Shown: one piece after another, positions 10,075 through 21,003 of the stretch
How positions within the stretch are numbered: position 1 is the stretch's first letter
How the letters are laid out: every line of letters begins with the position of its first letter
NCBI GenBank assembly: GCA_023376005.1
Contig: CM042138.1
Coordinates: 97,031,824-97,095,823, forward strand
From: Doryteuthis pealeii
Lineage: Eukaryota > Mollusca > Cephalopoda > Myopsida > Loliginidae
DNA length: 64,000 nucleotides
Direction: 5' to 3'
Notes under the pieces: generated by a model
The model's input: only the letters and a program-made list of their open reading frames with translations
Databases searched by the model: none
Told to the model about the DNA's origin: nothing
Made by a program: the position numbers and the translations under genes

Positions 10075-10312
10075 GGTATTTGCCTCTCACCCCACTTATG
10101 AGGGCGTGACACAAGGTCATTTTTATGTGGGCCCACCCACAAGCCGAGGGGGGCGCTTCAGGTGCTGGGCAATAAACCTAGCCCTGCCCCTTTAAATCGA
10201 GGTGGCAGGTGTTGCCTGGGGGGATAGCCCCCTGGGATCGACACTGTTAATGTAACACCGATCCAGTGGCCGAAGCACACCGGACCCCCCGCCCCGAAGG
10301 ACGGGTTGTTAG
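10075..10312 (+). repeat. H-family GC-rich repeat, copy 1
   Basis: GC-rich for the window. Shares AGGGTATTTGCCT, CCCACTTATGAGGGC, GGCAGGTGTTGCCTGGGGGGAT and GGCCGAAGCACACCGGACCC with copies at 10748 and 17955. It forms palindromic pieces (GGGGGGATAGCCCCCTGGGATC). Class unknown. Confidence 0.75.
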
Positions 10313-10446
10313 TGCAGAACAAGTTTTAGTGTCATACTCAGGATACCCTTTTTTGGGGAGGAGAGGTGTCTCATCCCTCTGCAGGGAGTACAGTCAAGGG
10401 GATACTGTGAGAGGACAGATGATAAGCTGAGTGATTTGTAATAAGT

Positions 10447-10687
10447 AAAAAGTAAAGTAGATGGAGTGGCCTATTGTTGGTATCAGCCTGCCAGCAAGGG
10501 AGTCTATCCCCTTTTCACTAGTGCTAGACCAGGGAGATCATTTTTGCATCTGAGGTGGAGTACCACACCTACCATCCTCCCCACTTTACTGCACAGCGCT
10601 ACTCATGTGCTGAGTTGGCAAAGGCTGGTATCAAACCCAGAACCTTGTGGTTCCAAGGCGGATGCTCTACCAACTGAGCTAAACCAT
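10447..10687 (-). mobile_element. SINE-A copy
   Basis: Full-length minus-strand copy from GGAGTGGCCTATTGTTGGTA to the tRNA-like head (ACTGAGCTAAACCATAT). Confidence 0.88.
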
Positions 10688-10747
10688 ATAAAAGCAATTA
10701 GAATTAAAAGATGAAAAGAAAATACCAGTTAAAATTCAAATGACATC

Positions 10748-10930
10748 TAAAGGGTATTTGCCTGCTCATCCCACTTATGAGGGCTGGACACAAGGTCTCG
10801 TTTTTACGTGGGCACATAAAAATTGCATCGATCTGGGGGATGGCCCCCCTGGATCGATGCCACAAATTGTACCTTACCGGTCCAGAGGCCGAAGCACACT
10901 GGACCCCCAGCCGAAGCCGGGTATAAAAGG
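10748..10930 (+). repeat. H-family GC-rich repeat, copy 2
   Basis: Shares GGGTATTTGCC, CCCACTTATGAGGGCTGGAC, GGGGGATGGCCCCCCTGGAT and AGGCCGAAGCACACTGGACC with copy 1, from which it is separated by a SINE-A. Confidence 0.75.
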
Positions 10931-11094
10931 TAAGTCTCAAAGCATAGAATCTGGAACAGATACTACACTTTGATCCTAAAGTGGCATCTAAAGTCCGTTT
11001 CTGATTATATGTTCAGTATCTCATTCGTTTATTTTTATATAAATCTCAAGAGTCACAATTTTATATCTGTCAACACCTGGTTACTGGCACTTTC

Positions 11095-11128
11095 TCACAC
11101 TCACACACACACACACACACACATATAT
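11095..11128 (+). repeat. (CA)n microsatellite
   Basis: Short CA run ending in ATATATG. Confidence 0.9.
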
Positions 11129-11234
11129 GTGAATGAACTTTCACCGGTTTAGCATAAGGCATTACTTGTCTGTTGTTTACAGACTCAAGTTCTCTAGGTG
11201 ATTGTAACATACATCTACCGATGTATGTCTTTAA

Positions 11235-11535
11235 CATTTAAGGTTTGGTTTGTTTTATCGCATATCAACCTCAGTGGGTCATTTAATGCCAATAAAGTTT
11301 TGAAATAAATCAATTCTTAATGGATAATACAATTTTTTTATAAATACATTTTTCTATTTAACCCATAGATGGGACCCTAACAGATACTACCACTCCAGGT
11401 CAGAGTGGACCAGGAGCAATGGTGATGAAGGGGTGCTCCACATTCCCAAACCTCCAAAACTGGAACCTCACCATCAGATAGAGTTTAACGTCATTCCCAG
11501 GACATGTAGACCCGCAGCCACCGCCTTCTAGCACC
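11235..11535 (+). repeat. C-family interspersed repeat
   Basis: TTTATCGCATATCAACCTCA, GATGGGACCCTAACAGATAC, CTCCAAAACTGGAACCTCAC. Closest to the copy at 46395. Confidence 0.75.
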
Positions 11536-11732
11536 CATATGTCTTTAACAGTTAAACTGTTGCCTCTTACTGATAGCTACGGGCGGCCGAGAGGGAAGAT
11601 GTTGGACTGCTGAAAAGTCAGCCAGGTTTTGCTCTCGGCTAGAAGTAGTTGATAAATCAAGCCTCATAGATGAGACATAAACGAGCCTCATAGATGAGAC
11701 ATAAACGTCGAAAAACGGTGTCTGTGGATGAC

Positions 11733-11736
<4 letters not shown>

Positions 11737-11775
<39 letters not shown>
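11737..11775 (+). repeat. (AT)n microsatellite
   Basis: About 19 TA units. Confidence 0.95.
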
Positions 11776-11778
<3 letters not shown>

Positions 11779-12014
11779 AAAACAGGCCTGTATGTGGATG
11801 ACTAAATATATATATAATACACACTTATCTACTTCCTTTTATCAAAGAACAATATGGTAATTCTTTGGTCTGTTCATTGTGTTAAACATAGGCTTCTAAA
11901 AACAAACAAGAGCCAATAGTAAAAAGTGGTTTATTATTTCTTTCCTTTGAGGTTATTTCAAACAGGTTTTTTTTTCTTTTATAATAGAAGTATGCTTATT
12001 TTTATATCATTACT

Positions 12015-12220
12015 CAGGCATGCATTGTGTAATGGTTATCATCATAGGGAATGTACACGGCAAGACGAGTTCAAATCCTGGATGAGGCTGTTTGCATTAC
12101 ACATAGCACTAATACCCTTAGGAAAGGTATGCATTGAAGTATTCTCCCTCCAATTCAAACCTGTTAAACTCTGCTCAAGAAATTGAATTTGTGTCATATC
12201 CAACTAGTGTGAAGGGTTTG

Positions 12221-12225
<5 letters not shown>
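12015..12225 (+). mobile_element. SINE-B copy with internal deletion
   Basis: Intact tRNA-like head (TGTGTAATGGTTATCATCAT, GAGTTCAAATCCTGGATGAG). The body jumps from TATTCTCCCTCCA directly to ATTCAAACCTGTTAAACTCT, losing about 75 bp. Confidence 0.88.
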
Positions 12226-12251
<26 letters not shown>

Positions 12252-12439
12252 GAAATACGATGAGGAAATTAAAACGACAATATGAAAAGAAAATATTTTA
12301 AAAATATAACAAACACAGGTTGTTACGATCAGGAAACAATTTTTAGTGTCAATACTTAAGTATTTCAGTATTTTATACCATCTTCATATATATATATGAG
12401 AAGTAAACAAACAATGTGTTTTGATATGGCTTTATTTAG

Positions 12440-12675
12440 CCGACAATTTTTGGGAGAATATGTGCTTAATTGAAGTCGTACCTAATTTTGAAAATTAATT
12501 AATTAATAATTAATGAATTAGGCAGGAATGAATAATCAAATGTAAGGCTAAACAATTGATTTTTCTTGATTTGTTTAGCCTTACATTTGAATAGGTACGC
12601 CCGCTTAATTCATTAATTAATTAATTAATTTTCAAAATTAGGTAAAACTTCAATTAAGCACATATCCCCCCCCAA
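12440..12675. repeat. long foldback hairpin between (AT)n tracts
   Basis: Arms at about 12453-12555 and 12571-12664 are inverted copies (TATGTGCTTAATTGAAGT ... inner CAAATGTAAGGCTAAACAA), with a 15-nt loop. The arms hold TTAATTAA blocks of different lengths. (AT)n lies to the right. Confidence 0.88.
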
Positions 12676-12677
12676 AA

Positions 12678-12681
<4 letters not shown>

Positions 12682-12712
<31 letters not shown>
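12682..12712 (+). repeat. (AT)n microsatellite
   Basis: About 15 TA units after an A run. Confidence 0.93.
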
Positions 12713-12714
<2 letters not shown>

Positions 12715-12771
12715 ATTCCATCTTAGCAAAACACTTGGTCATTCCGATTAGGATCGGAGAACATATATATA

Positions 12772-12905
12772 TTTACCAACCCCTCCACACAAGCAACACA
12801 CAAGGTCAATTTCTTAAGTGGAGTTTAACAGGTTTGAATTCAGAGTTTTCCTTCTACAAGAGTGGTTACCTAGCCAAGGTTAAAGAGGTCAGTCAGCCTT
12901 TAGGA
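12772..12905 (-). mobile_element. SINE-B fragment, 3' half
   Basis: Minus-strand tail region: ATTTACCAACCCCTCCACAC, AAGGTCAATTTCTTAAGTGG, TTAACAGGTTTGAATTCAGA. Confidence 0.83.
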
Positions 12906-14051
12906 GACAAACATTGATTCACTCAGCTTTAGTATAATAACAGATCTACAGGTTGTCCACAAAGTCTGGGTACATGGAGATTTCACTATTGTATTTATGT
13001 TATTTTTCCAAGAAGGTAGATATGGTAATTTAGCAGTAAATAAAATCATAACATAAACAATTAAATATAAGAAATAATAATTACAGATTTAAAACATGAG
13101 GGAACGCATTACCAGTCAGTGTGTTAAAATTGAAGGCAATGTAGACTTATTTAATCAAGCTCACCTGAATTTTGCAAGGCGCATCAAGTTATGCATTGAA
13201 AATGATGGAAATCATATTGAAAATATTATTTATTAACATCATAATTAAATAAAATTTTTTTTTTTTTAAAAGTATGTGTTAATCCCCATGGACCCACACT
13301 TTGTAGACACCCTGTATACATACAAACACTGACAGAAAGTAACAGAATCAAGTTAATTTTGGTCTGGTTACAACATGTGCATGCTATAAAGACCATAATT
13401 GTTTAGCATAAAATAACCCAACAAGAATGAACATGCTGTAAAACCAACCAATCATTTGTAAAGTTTTATGGCTAAACAATCCTTTTTACGTCAACATAAA
13501 TTCATGAACGGATTAACCATAAAATTGTTAAATTATTTCTGTGATAAAAATAATGTTTCTATTTTCTAAATTACAAAAAAAAAAAAACACTAATGGAATT
13601 TCCATGGTTCCAACTCATACAGTACATTAAGATTGCTATTATTAGAAGTATGCTTTTAAAGAACATTTCTAATAATAATTTTATTATCATTCTCTAAATG
13701 TCCATCCATCCATAATGCTAAGGCAACACCATTTTTGGCTAGAGTTCAACTAAAAGTTTTAAACTTTACTAGATCTAGCTCAGACAGTTTTTTTTTTTTA
13801 TAAGTGTGATCTGTCTCTCATTCTTTAATTACAGACTACCTCACTGTAAAAGGGTGTCCATCTCACACCCAGCATGAGTAACCCACTCTCTTGGTAATTA
13901 TTATGAGAAGCAGATAACTCTCTCTCTCTCTTTGCCCTGTCAGCAGGACTTAGAATACACTGACTGTATCCCCTACAGAGGGGTAATATTCCCCACGACA
14001 AATAAAAAGCATTTTGGGTATAACACCAAACTGCATCTCTTCTTCCCTATA

Positions 14052-14365
14052 TCATGTGGAGGTGTATGGTGTAATGGTTAGAGTCATAGGAAATGGACTC
14101 GTAGATCTGAGTTCAAATCGTGGATGAAGCTATTTGCTATTTGCATATTGCCTTTCACATATTGGATGCATACCCATGAGAAAGGTATGCATCCAACTAC
14201 TCTCCTTCCAGCTATGGGTAAATAGTAGGGCAGATTGGGCTCTTTAACCATGGCTAGGTAACCAGTTTAGTAGAAGGAAAACTGAATTTAAACCTGTTAA
14301 ACTCTACTTAAGAAATTGACCTTGTATCACATCCTGCTTGTACGGAGGGGTTGGTAAATATATGT
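14052..14365 (+). mobile_element. SINE-B copy, full length
   Basis: Head GGTGTAATGGTTAGAGTCAT, B box GAGTTCAAATCGTGG, then all body segments and the tail GGGGTTGGTAAATATAT. Confidence 0.9.
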
Positions 14366-14469
14366 TCTTAGATCCTAATTAGCATGATCAGGTGTTTTGT
14401 TAAGATGGAATCTATTTTTCAAAGTGACTTTAAAAAGAGTGTTAGAAATCTAAAGAGACAAACAAATAT

Positions 14470-14665
14470 GGTTTGGTTTCCTTGTTTAATGGCATATCAA
14501 CCTTTGTGGGTTATCTAATTTTAGAGGATTAGTGGGTTCATACCTTCACCAAGGGTATTAGTCCAAAAGTGAAGTGTGAGACTGGCATTTGAATTCTTTT
14601 ACCAAGATGCTGCAGTCCAGTAAATTAGCCACTCTGCCATAAGGACTCCTCCAAAATTTTTTTTG
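14470..14665 (+). repeat. C-related repeat fragment (GGCATATCAACC type)
   Basis: ATGGCATATCAACCTTTGTG start, then TGCTGCAGTCCAGTAAATTA and CCACTCTGCCATAAGGACTC, which recur near 8370 and 37960. Confidence 0.6.
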
Positions 14666-15374
14666 AAAAGACGCACGTCTTCATAAAGGAATAAGTGCAG
14701 GTTATCACAATATTAATACTTCTGACACTTTATCAGGCAAAAATAAAAAAAAAAATGAATAAATAAAAAAAAAATAAATAAAAAAAATGAAATTTCCAGG
14801 TAATCAAAATGATCTCATAGCCTTTGTCCTCTTATCTTTTTGATTTGCATGCATAGAGAATATTTCTCATATCCCTTAATTAGGAATATGAGAAAAATAA
14901 AGGAAAAAAAAAGATGAAAGAAAAAAAAAAAAAGAAAAAAAAAAGCCCTTTATTCCCCTTGGGATTTCCCAGCTGGGACCAAATCGATTGACAGAGATGA
15001 CACTGAGATGTCATTTGATCTAAATTATGTCTGTGACAAGTTTTGTTCCAGACGTTAAGTGTCTGGAGGAGGAGATTACTAACAGAACAACTCATGAAAA
15101 AACCCAAAATTCCCTTCCCACTGCTTCTTCTATCTCAAACTCTTTCAGAATTAGGAAATTTGAAGAGCAATAACTGTCATTCACTTTAAGGCTTCAAAAA
15201 AATTATAGAAATCTTTCTTCAGATCATTTCAGCCCGTCACAATCTTCATAAGATGAATCATTTGGAAAAAAATAAAGAAAAAAAGAATTACGTAAAATCT
15301 AATGGAATTCAAAGACTTGGTGCATTCATTAAAAATGATCATATATAATATTGAGTTGTATAATTCTTTGTTTT

Positions 15375-15805
15375 TCTCAAAGTCAAACTGAACATCATCA
15401 TCATCATCATGTCACACCAGCAGCATGGATATCCAGGACAACCTCTCGCCGACATTGTCTTTAGCAGGTCCTCCGCACAGCATCCAGTATCTGCACAGAG
15501 CTGGTCTATGTAGGTCTTTGCTGGATGACCTGCACTAGCATGTCCATGTGCTGGTTTCCACAAGAGAACATCACTTATGAGTTCATCTTTACTTGTCCAG
15601 CATGTCTCATCTGTCTTATTTGGATGGTTTGTGTGATAGGGGGCAGGTAGCCATACAGTTGCTTCCTTGTGGAGTGTTGTTTCCATGATTTGTTCAAGAT
15701 CGCAAACAGCATTCTTGTGCAGCTCCAATCTGGCCTATTCTCCAGGTGCCTTGTTAAGGTCCAAGCGGTGCAGCCATACAGTATCACTGATACCACCATG
15801 GCCTG
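15375..15805 (-). mobile_element. LINE remnant: C-terminus of reverse-transcriptase ORF and 3' tail
   Basis: The minus strand translates in two overlapping frames to VVSVILYGCTAWTLTRHLEN, then RMLFAILNKSWKQHSTRKQL, YGYLPPITQTIQIRQ, and after a frameshift LWKPAHGHASAGHPAKTYID. This is the familiar post-RT segment of RTE/Jockey-like LINE ORF2 (LYGCETWTL..., RMLR..LN.SW..H..., LPP.....R..R..GH, W.P.HG....GRPAKTY.D). It ends in a (TGATGA)n tail. 5'-truncated and frameshifted, so dead. Confidence 0.85.
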
Positions 15806-15950
15806 GAAGAATTGTCACTTTAACTTATCTGTGAGATCTGATTTCCATATAATAGACAACCTGTTAATAGCCAACCCTGCCTTCCCTATGTGTGCATTAA
15901 CATCACTTTCTGTGGAAGAGATGTCAAATTAATAAGTGAAACCTACCCCG

Positions 15951-16032
15951 GAGGTGCTCGTGGAGTAATGGTTATTATCATAGGGAGTGGACTTGGCTAC
16001 TTGGGTTCAAATCCTGAACGAGACTGTTTGTT
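15951..16032 (+). mobile_element. SINE-B fragment (head)
   Basis: GGAGTAATGGTTATTATCAT and GGTTCAAATCCTGAACGAGA head only. Confidence 0.8.
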
Positions 16033-16319
16033 TGGTTTGATGGACCTAAGAGTAATGATAACGAAGAGGTAATCCATACAATCCAGAACTGAAGCCTTGA
16101 CATCAGATGAAGTTTAGTGTCATATACAGGACACACATTTTTGGGGTGGTCTTACCCTCTCTGCAGGGGATTAATTAATTGATTTTAATGCCATGTCAAC
16201 AAGTCTAGGATTATTTTATGCCGAGAGGTTAGGTAATTGTGTTCATTTTACATTCATATTTACATTTCTTGTGTAGTTGTTTCTCAAATGTTTTTGTTTG
16301 TTTTGTACATGGTCCTATT

Positions 16320-16530
16320 CAATATGAATCATTTTCAAACAAATCTATTTGACCCATAGATAGGATCCTAACAAGTATTACCACTCCGGTTCAAAGTGGA
16401 CCTGGAATTAATGTCAATGAAGGGGTACTCCACAATCCCCATATTTCCAGAACTGGAGCCTCACCACTAGATGCAGTTTAGTGTTTTACTCAAGACACCT
16501 GCTTTTTATGCAGATGATGCAATTAGCATA
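16320..16530 (+). repeat. C-family interspersed repeat
   Basis: GACCCATAGATAGGATCCTA, TACCACTCCGGTTCAAAGTG, CTCACCACTAGATGCAGTTT. Confidence 0.72.
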
Positions 16531-16634
16531 TCCTAAGCTTGGTTGTTTAGATAAACTGTGTAGTTTTGTGTAGTTTAAGTGTGGTTTTACCACATATATG
16601 ATATCAAGTATTTTTATCTAATTCAACTAATTTG

Positions 16635-16800
16635 CACACAGGTCTATTTAACCCATAGATGGAACTTGAACAGGTATTACCACTCCGCATCAAAGTGGAC
16701 CTGGGAGTAATGGCAATGATGGAGTACTCCACACTCCTCAAATATCCAGAATTGGAACCTCACCACTAGATGCAGTTTAGTGGCATACCCAGGTGTGGGG
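16635..16800 (+). repeat. C-family interspersed repeat
   Basis: AACCCATAGATGGAACTTGA, CTCACCACTAGATGCAGTTT; a second tandem-like copy about 300 bp after the previous one. Confidence 0.72.
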
Positions 16801-17593
16801 TCTGCATGCACATTCATCCTAATCATGATAATTTCTCAAGAGTGATAGAATAGGCTGACTGACCGACTGACCAAGCCCTGCCGACAGAGTGGACTTAATA
16901 TACTAGGATCATATCTGACATGGACATTATCTTTATCAATTTTGTCATGGAAACTAAGCAGTGCCTAATCTACAATTATAAATTTACTATTTTGTTTTTC
17001 TTTTTCATTGAATTATTCATTTGTTTTGCTTTAGCAGTCACAATGACCCGAGTGAATTGATTAAAATAAAAGTTTAAAAAATAATCACAAAAAAAAAAAA
17101 ATGAAAAAAAAAAATACAAAAAATAAAACTTCATTTAAAAATCCAGACAACAGTGGAATATCTTTTACCGTTTCAAAAGAAAAGCAATTTGAAATTTAAT
17201 GAGAAAGATCTAAGACTTAAATAAAACAAACCAAAAAAAAAAAACATTTTAATTTTATTAAGATTAGCAAAGAGATGGTTGGGGATGGAATTGAATATCA
17301 AAATTTATCAAGTACCTCAAAAGAAACACATCTGTTTATAATATTTTTTGAGGGTGATCTTATTAAAAGTTTTAAAAAATGACATTTAAAAAATCCTTTT
17401 GATGGAGTATTTTCATTAATATTTTATTATGAGTTGGACTTTGTCTTTTGGTGGTTATTGAGATAAGATATTTACACTATCATTTCATTACAAGTTTTAT
17501 TTTGTGATGTAATAAAAAGTAAATCTAACAGTGTAAAATCAGTGATAAAAATAATAACATGATTGTCAACTGGTTATCTACAAATTTATAATG

Positions 17594-17596
<3 letters not shown>

Positions 17597-17652
<56 letters not shown>
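17597..17652 (+). repeat. (AT)n microsatellite
   Basis: About 28 TA units; a similar tract lies at 17812-17854. Confidence 0.95.
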
Positions 17653-17656
<4 letters not shown>

Positions 17657-17808
17657 AATGAAGGAAAAAAAACTTTAAATTTGCTTCATTGCAATAATTT
17701 ATTTCAACTCGGAGCAACACTGGTACAAGGCACATCGAGCTCTCCCCATGGTTTACCTGTATCACTACGGTTAAACTACACATGGAATGATCCTCATTAC
17801 CAGGAAAA

Positions 17809-17811
<3 letters not shown>

Positions 17812-17854
<43 letters not shown>
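17812..17854 (+). repeat. (AT)n microsatellite
   Basis: About 20 TA units. Confidence 0.95.
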
Positions 17855-17859
<5 letters not shown>

Positions 17860-17866
17860 CAGAGAA

Positions 17867-17950
17867 TTAGCACTATGTGAATTGCAAACAGCCTCATCCA
17901 TGATTTGAACTATTGTCACTGATTCCATGTCCTATGATGATAACCATTAA
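17867..17950 (-). mobile_element. SINE-B fragment (head)
   Basis: Minus-strand GCAAACAGCCTCATCCATGA and GATGATAACCATTA. Confidence 0.8.
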
Positions 17951-17954
17951 TAGT

Positions 17955-18155
17955 ATTTACCTTGCATCCCATGTATGTGGGTCAGGCACAAGACCCTATT
18001 AATGTGGGATCACCCACGAACCAAAGCTCATGGGATGGCGGGTGCAAAATATGCGTGGATCCCATTGGCATTCCCCCTCAAGCGGCACACCTTTCAATCA
18101 AGGGGGCAGGTGTTGCCTAGGGGGATGGACACCTGGGATCATGCCGTGAATTACT
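17955..18155 (+). repeat. H-family GC-rich repeat, copy 3
   Basis: GGGGGCAGGTGTTGCCTAGG followed by GGGATGGACACCTGGGATCA; divergent from copies 1 and 2 elsewhere. Confidence 0.65.
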
Positions 18156-18312
18156 GCTCCTTAACCATTAAGAAGTGTTATAGATTCACTTTCATACCAG
18201 AAATTATTCAACCACTAATTAAAAGAAAAGAAAAAAAACAAAAAAACAATTCTACTTTCAAAGAAGAAATAATAATTTGATAATTGAATTAAAACGGCTC
18301 TTGTTGCTCGTG

Positions 18313-18320
18313 TGACGTCA
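18313..18320. promoter_or_regulatory. full CRE-like palindrome TGACGTCA
   Basis: A perfect cAMP-response-element palindrome in a ~260-bp non-repetitive intronic patch. GTATAAG lies about 38 nt downstream on the plus strand. Only the motif is seen; activity is speculation. Confidence 0.3.
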
Positions 18321-18754
18321 TTGCCTGCCAAAAACTGAGGACCAGCTGTATAAGTGGTGGGCAATTGAATGACATCAGTTGTGTTCAATCTGGTGAGTCA
18401 AGTTGAAAGTCATGAATGACACACAGTGAAAGGCAGGTGTTACAGTTCAAGTAACAAGAAGTTTTTGTTACACCATCAATCAGACACAAGTTTCCTGGGA
18501 ATCAATCGGTGTCCAGTCAATAAAAATCAAGAACAGTTCATTGCAATCTTCTTCATATAAAAATTAATGACTAAAAGAACCTGATATTATTTTGAAACAT
18601 GATAATCTTAGAATATAGTTTAAACAATTTTCAAATTTTGCACCTTGAATAAAAATGTGATCCCCTCCCCCAATAACCTTTTTCCAAAATTTCTACAAAT
18701 TCTCAATGAAATGAATTTGAAATGATTATTTTCCTCATCTTGGGTTTTGTTAAT

Positions 18755-18756
<2 letters not shown>

Positions 18757-18785
<29 letters not shown>
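18757..18785 (+). repeat. (T)n tract
   Basis: Uninterrupted run of about 29 T. Confidence 0.95.
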
Positions 18786-18924
18786 GAGTAGAAGTTGTAA
18801 AAATCAGAAATTATGTTTCGGGTGTAAATGCATTAATCAGGTCTTAAGCTGTTTTTCAAAGGTTTTCAAAAAAGAAGAGGATGAAAAAAGGAGAGGGTGT
18901 TGGGGAGAAAAGAAAAGGATCAAA

Positions 18925-18948
18925 CTAGGAAGAAAAACAAAAAAAAAC

Positions 18949-18979
<31 letters not shown>

Positions 18980-19625
18980 AAAGAATAGGAGAAAAAAACA
19001 AAAACAAGAAAGCTAAATGAAAAAATTAATAAAAGAAACAAAAAAAAATGAATACCCCCCAAATACAAAAAATGCTTTAAAGTATAAAAAAGAAAAAAAA
19101 AAAACAATAAAAGAAACAAAAAGAAAGAGAAAACAAAAACGAAAAAGAAACGAAAAAGAAACAATAAAAATAAAAAAAACAAAAAAACAAAAAAATAAAA
19201 AGAGACAAAAAAAACAAAAAAAGAAACAAAGAAAAAAAGAAAAAAGAAACAAAGAAAAAAGAAAAAAAAAAAAAGAAAAAAGAAAAAAAAAGAAAAAGAA
19301 CAAAAAAAAAAAAAAAAGAAAGAAACAAAGAAAAAAGAAAAGAAAAAGAAACAAAGAAAAAAGAAAGAAAGAAAGAGAAAAAGAAACAAGAAAAAAAGAA
19401 ACAAAAAAAAAGAAAAAAAACAAAAAAAAGAAAAAAAAAGAAAAGAAAAAAAACCAAAAAAAAGGAAGAGGAAGAAAAAAATGAAAGAAAAGAAAAAGAA
19501 ACAAAGAAAAGAAAAAGAATCCAGAAGAAGAAATAAAAAAGAACAAAAAAACAAAGAAAAAACAAAAAGAAAAAAAAGGAAGAGGAAGAAAAAAATGAAA
19601 GAAGAAAAAAAAATGAGAAAAAACT
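18925..19625 (+). repeat. A-rich (AAAAAG/AAAAAC)n tract of ~700 bp
   Basis: Almost only A with single G or C spacers; pure pyrimidine-type on the minus (CMIP-sense) strand apart from scattered G. It starts about 24 nt beyond the splice donor of the 19649-19699 exon. The Lys/Arg- and Phe-rich open frames here are artefacts. Confidence 0.95.
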
Positions 19626-19648
19626 AAAAGGAAATAGCTCAGTCTTAC

Positions 19649-19699
19649 TTTCCATTTTATTGAGTGAAGCCACTGGTCTCTTAAGTAGGAACTGTTTGC
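19649..19699 (-). CDS. CMIP: CMIP orthologue, internal exon (C-terminal helix of PH domain)
   Basis: This 51-nt microexon on the minus strand lies between acceptor ttctttcag and donor AAA|gtaagact and encodes 17 codons, ANSSYLRDQWLHSIKWK. The R-D-Q-W-x-H-S-[IL] motif is the amphipathic C-terminal helix typical of PH domains. The match to recalled human CMIP (ANSYLRDQWFHSLQWK) is close, with one extra serine or a shifted boundary alanine. It joins in phase 0 to LLQ from the upstream exon and to KHVHKYEKLL downstream, so the reading frame is continuous. Within 30 nt past the donor, the intron becomes a ~700-nt sense-strand pyrimidine tract, an unusual setting for so short an exon. Confidence 0.92.
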
Positions 19700-20194
19700 C
19701 TGAAAGAAAAGAATGAACAATGGAATTAATAATATCATTACAACATCAATGTTATTTTAGGAATATGATGATCTTACCAACATCTACACAAACATAACAG
19801 ATCTCATTTTTCTCTAATAATAATATTAAATGCCGTCTCATTGCAAAGTGCTGTTTTTATCAAGTTAATTATTACTGAATCGGGCAATTAATGAAACTAG
19901 ATTCCTAGAACAAGTGACACAATAACACCATTGTACAGAGCAAGTTTTCAGCTACATGACTTTATTATTCCACATCGTTGCAAATATTTGCTATGCATTT
20001 TTACCAGTCATGAATAAGACTAAGAGTAATAAGACTAATAAGACCCTTTACATGCTGTACATGTAAAAAAACTAGAACAAAAAAAAAAAAAATAAATAAA
20101 TAAAAAAGATAAAAAAACTGCACCAGTGGAGGTGGACCCTTTTTTTCACAGTGGACAGTGATGATGCCATTGTTGTCTTAAAATGTTGACTATG

Positions 20195-20475
20195 TATTTA
20201 CCCAACCCCTCCACATGAGCAGGATGTGACACAAAGTCAATTTTTTAATCAGAGTTTAGCAGGTTTGAATTCAGAGTTTTCCTTCACCTAGATTGGTTGC
20301 CTAATTATGGTTAAAGAGCCCAGTATGCTCTACTATTTACCCATAGTGAGAGGGGGGGGAGAATAGTTGGATACATACCTTTCCCAAGGGTATTAGTGCT
20401 ATGAGAAATGCAAACAGCTTTGTCCAGAATTTGAACTTTTACCATGTTCCTTTCCTATCACAAGTAATTACGCTA
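20195..20475 (-). mobile_element. SINE-B copy, near full length
   Basis: Minus strand from TTTACCCAACCCCTCCACAT through TTTGAATTCAGAGTTTTCCT, CTTTCCCAAGGGTATTAGTG and GCAAACAGCTTTGTCCAGAA to an eroded head. Confidence 0.87.
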
Positions 20476-21003
20476 TGAACCTGTTTCCCATGTTGACTGT
20501 GTAGTTCAACTTTTATCTGCCTGGTTCCTTTCAAATGAACTTTACCCCATTTCTCTCTCTCTCTCGCCAATTGTATACCCGATATACGGATGGGTATATA
20601 ACAGTACATGTTAACCTACAAGACACATTTTGTTTTCTTTCTGTTTCAAATTTGTCCTAGCTCAGCTGCATATTCTTCATAGATTAACCAGACTAATATC
20701 TTACGGGAGTGAACCCTGAAAACAAATCCGGAGCTGGAGACCCTAAGATGGAGTAACACTGAAGTTCAGCACTACACAGCAACTCATGCTACACTGCCAT
20801 TGCCAAACTGCATTGGTTTCTTACCTTTCCTTTGGACCACAGTGGCAGTGTGGAGAGGAGGATCTGCTGCTAGGGCAACAGCACATCCTCCACATCAACC
20901 CACCCATGCTACGTAGTTCCAAAAGAAAGAAAAAAATATTTTTGAACACTACATCGTCATCTTTCGAAAATGAAAGGATGGCAAAAAAAAACCCTAAAAA
21001 GTC

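Larger units (their letters stand above)
8609..19648 (-). other. CMIP intron
   Basis: Intron of about 11 kb. It contains LINE remnants, SINE-A and SINE-B copies, the GC-rich H repeat (three copies), a foldback hairpin, (AT)n tracts and the A-rich tract next to the splice donor. A stretch at about 18295-18560 is non-repetitive and carries a TGACGTCA palindrome. Stretches around 13320-13850 and 17000-17590 show only AT-rich DNA. Confidence 0.85.

Noticed and set aside
18925..19738. Lys-rich plus-strand and Phe-rich minus-strand frames of 150-240 codons
   Set aside because: Pure A-rich tract. The minus frame also swallows the real 51-nt CMIP exon and its splice sites.
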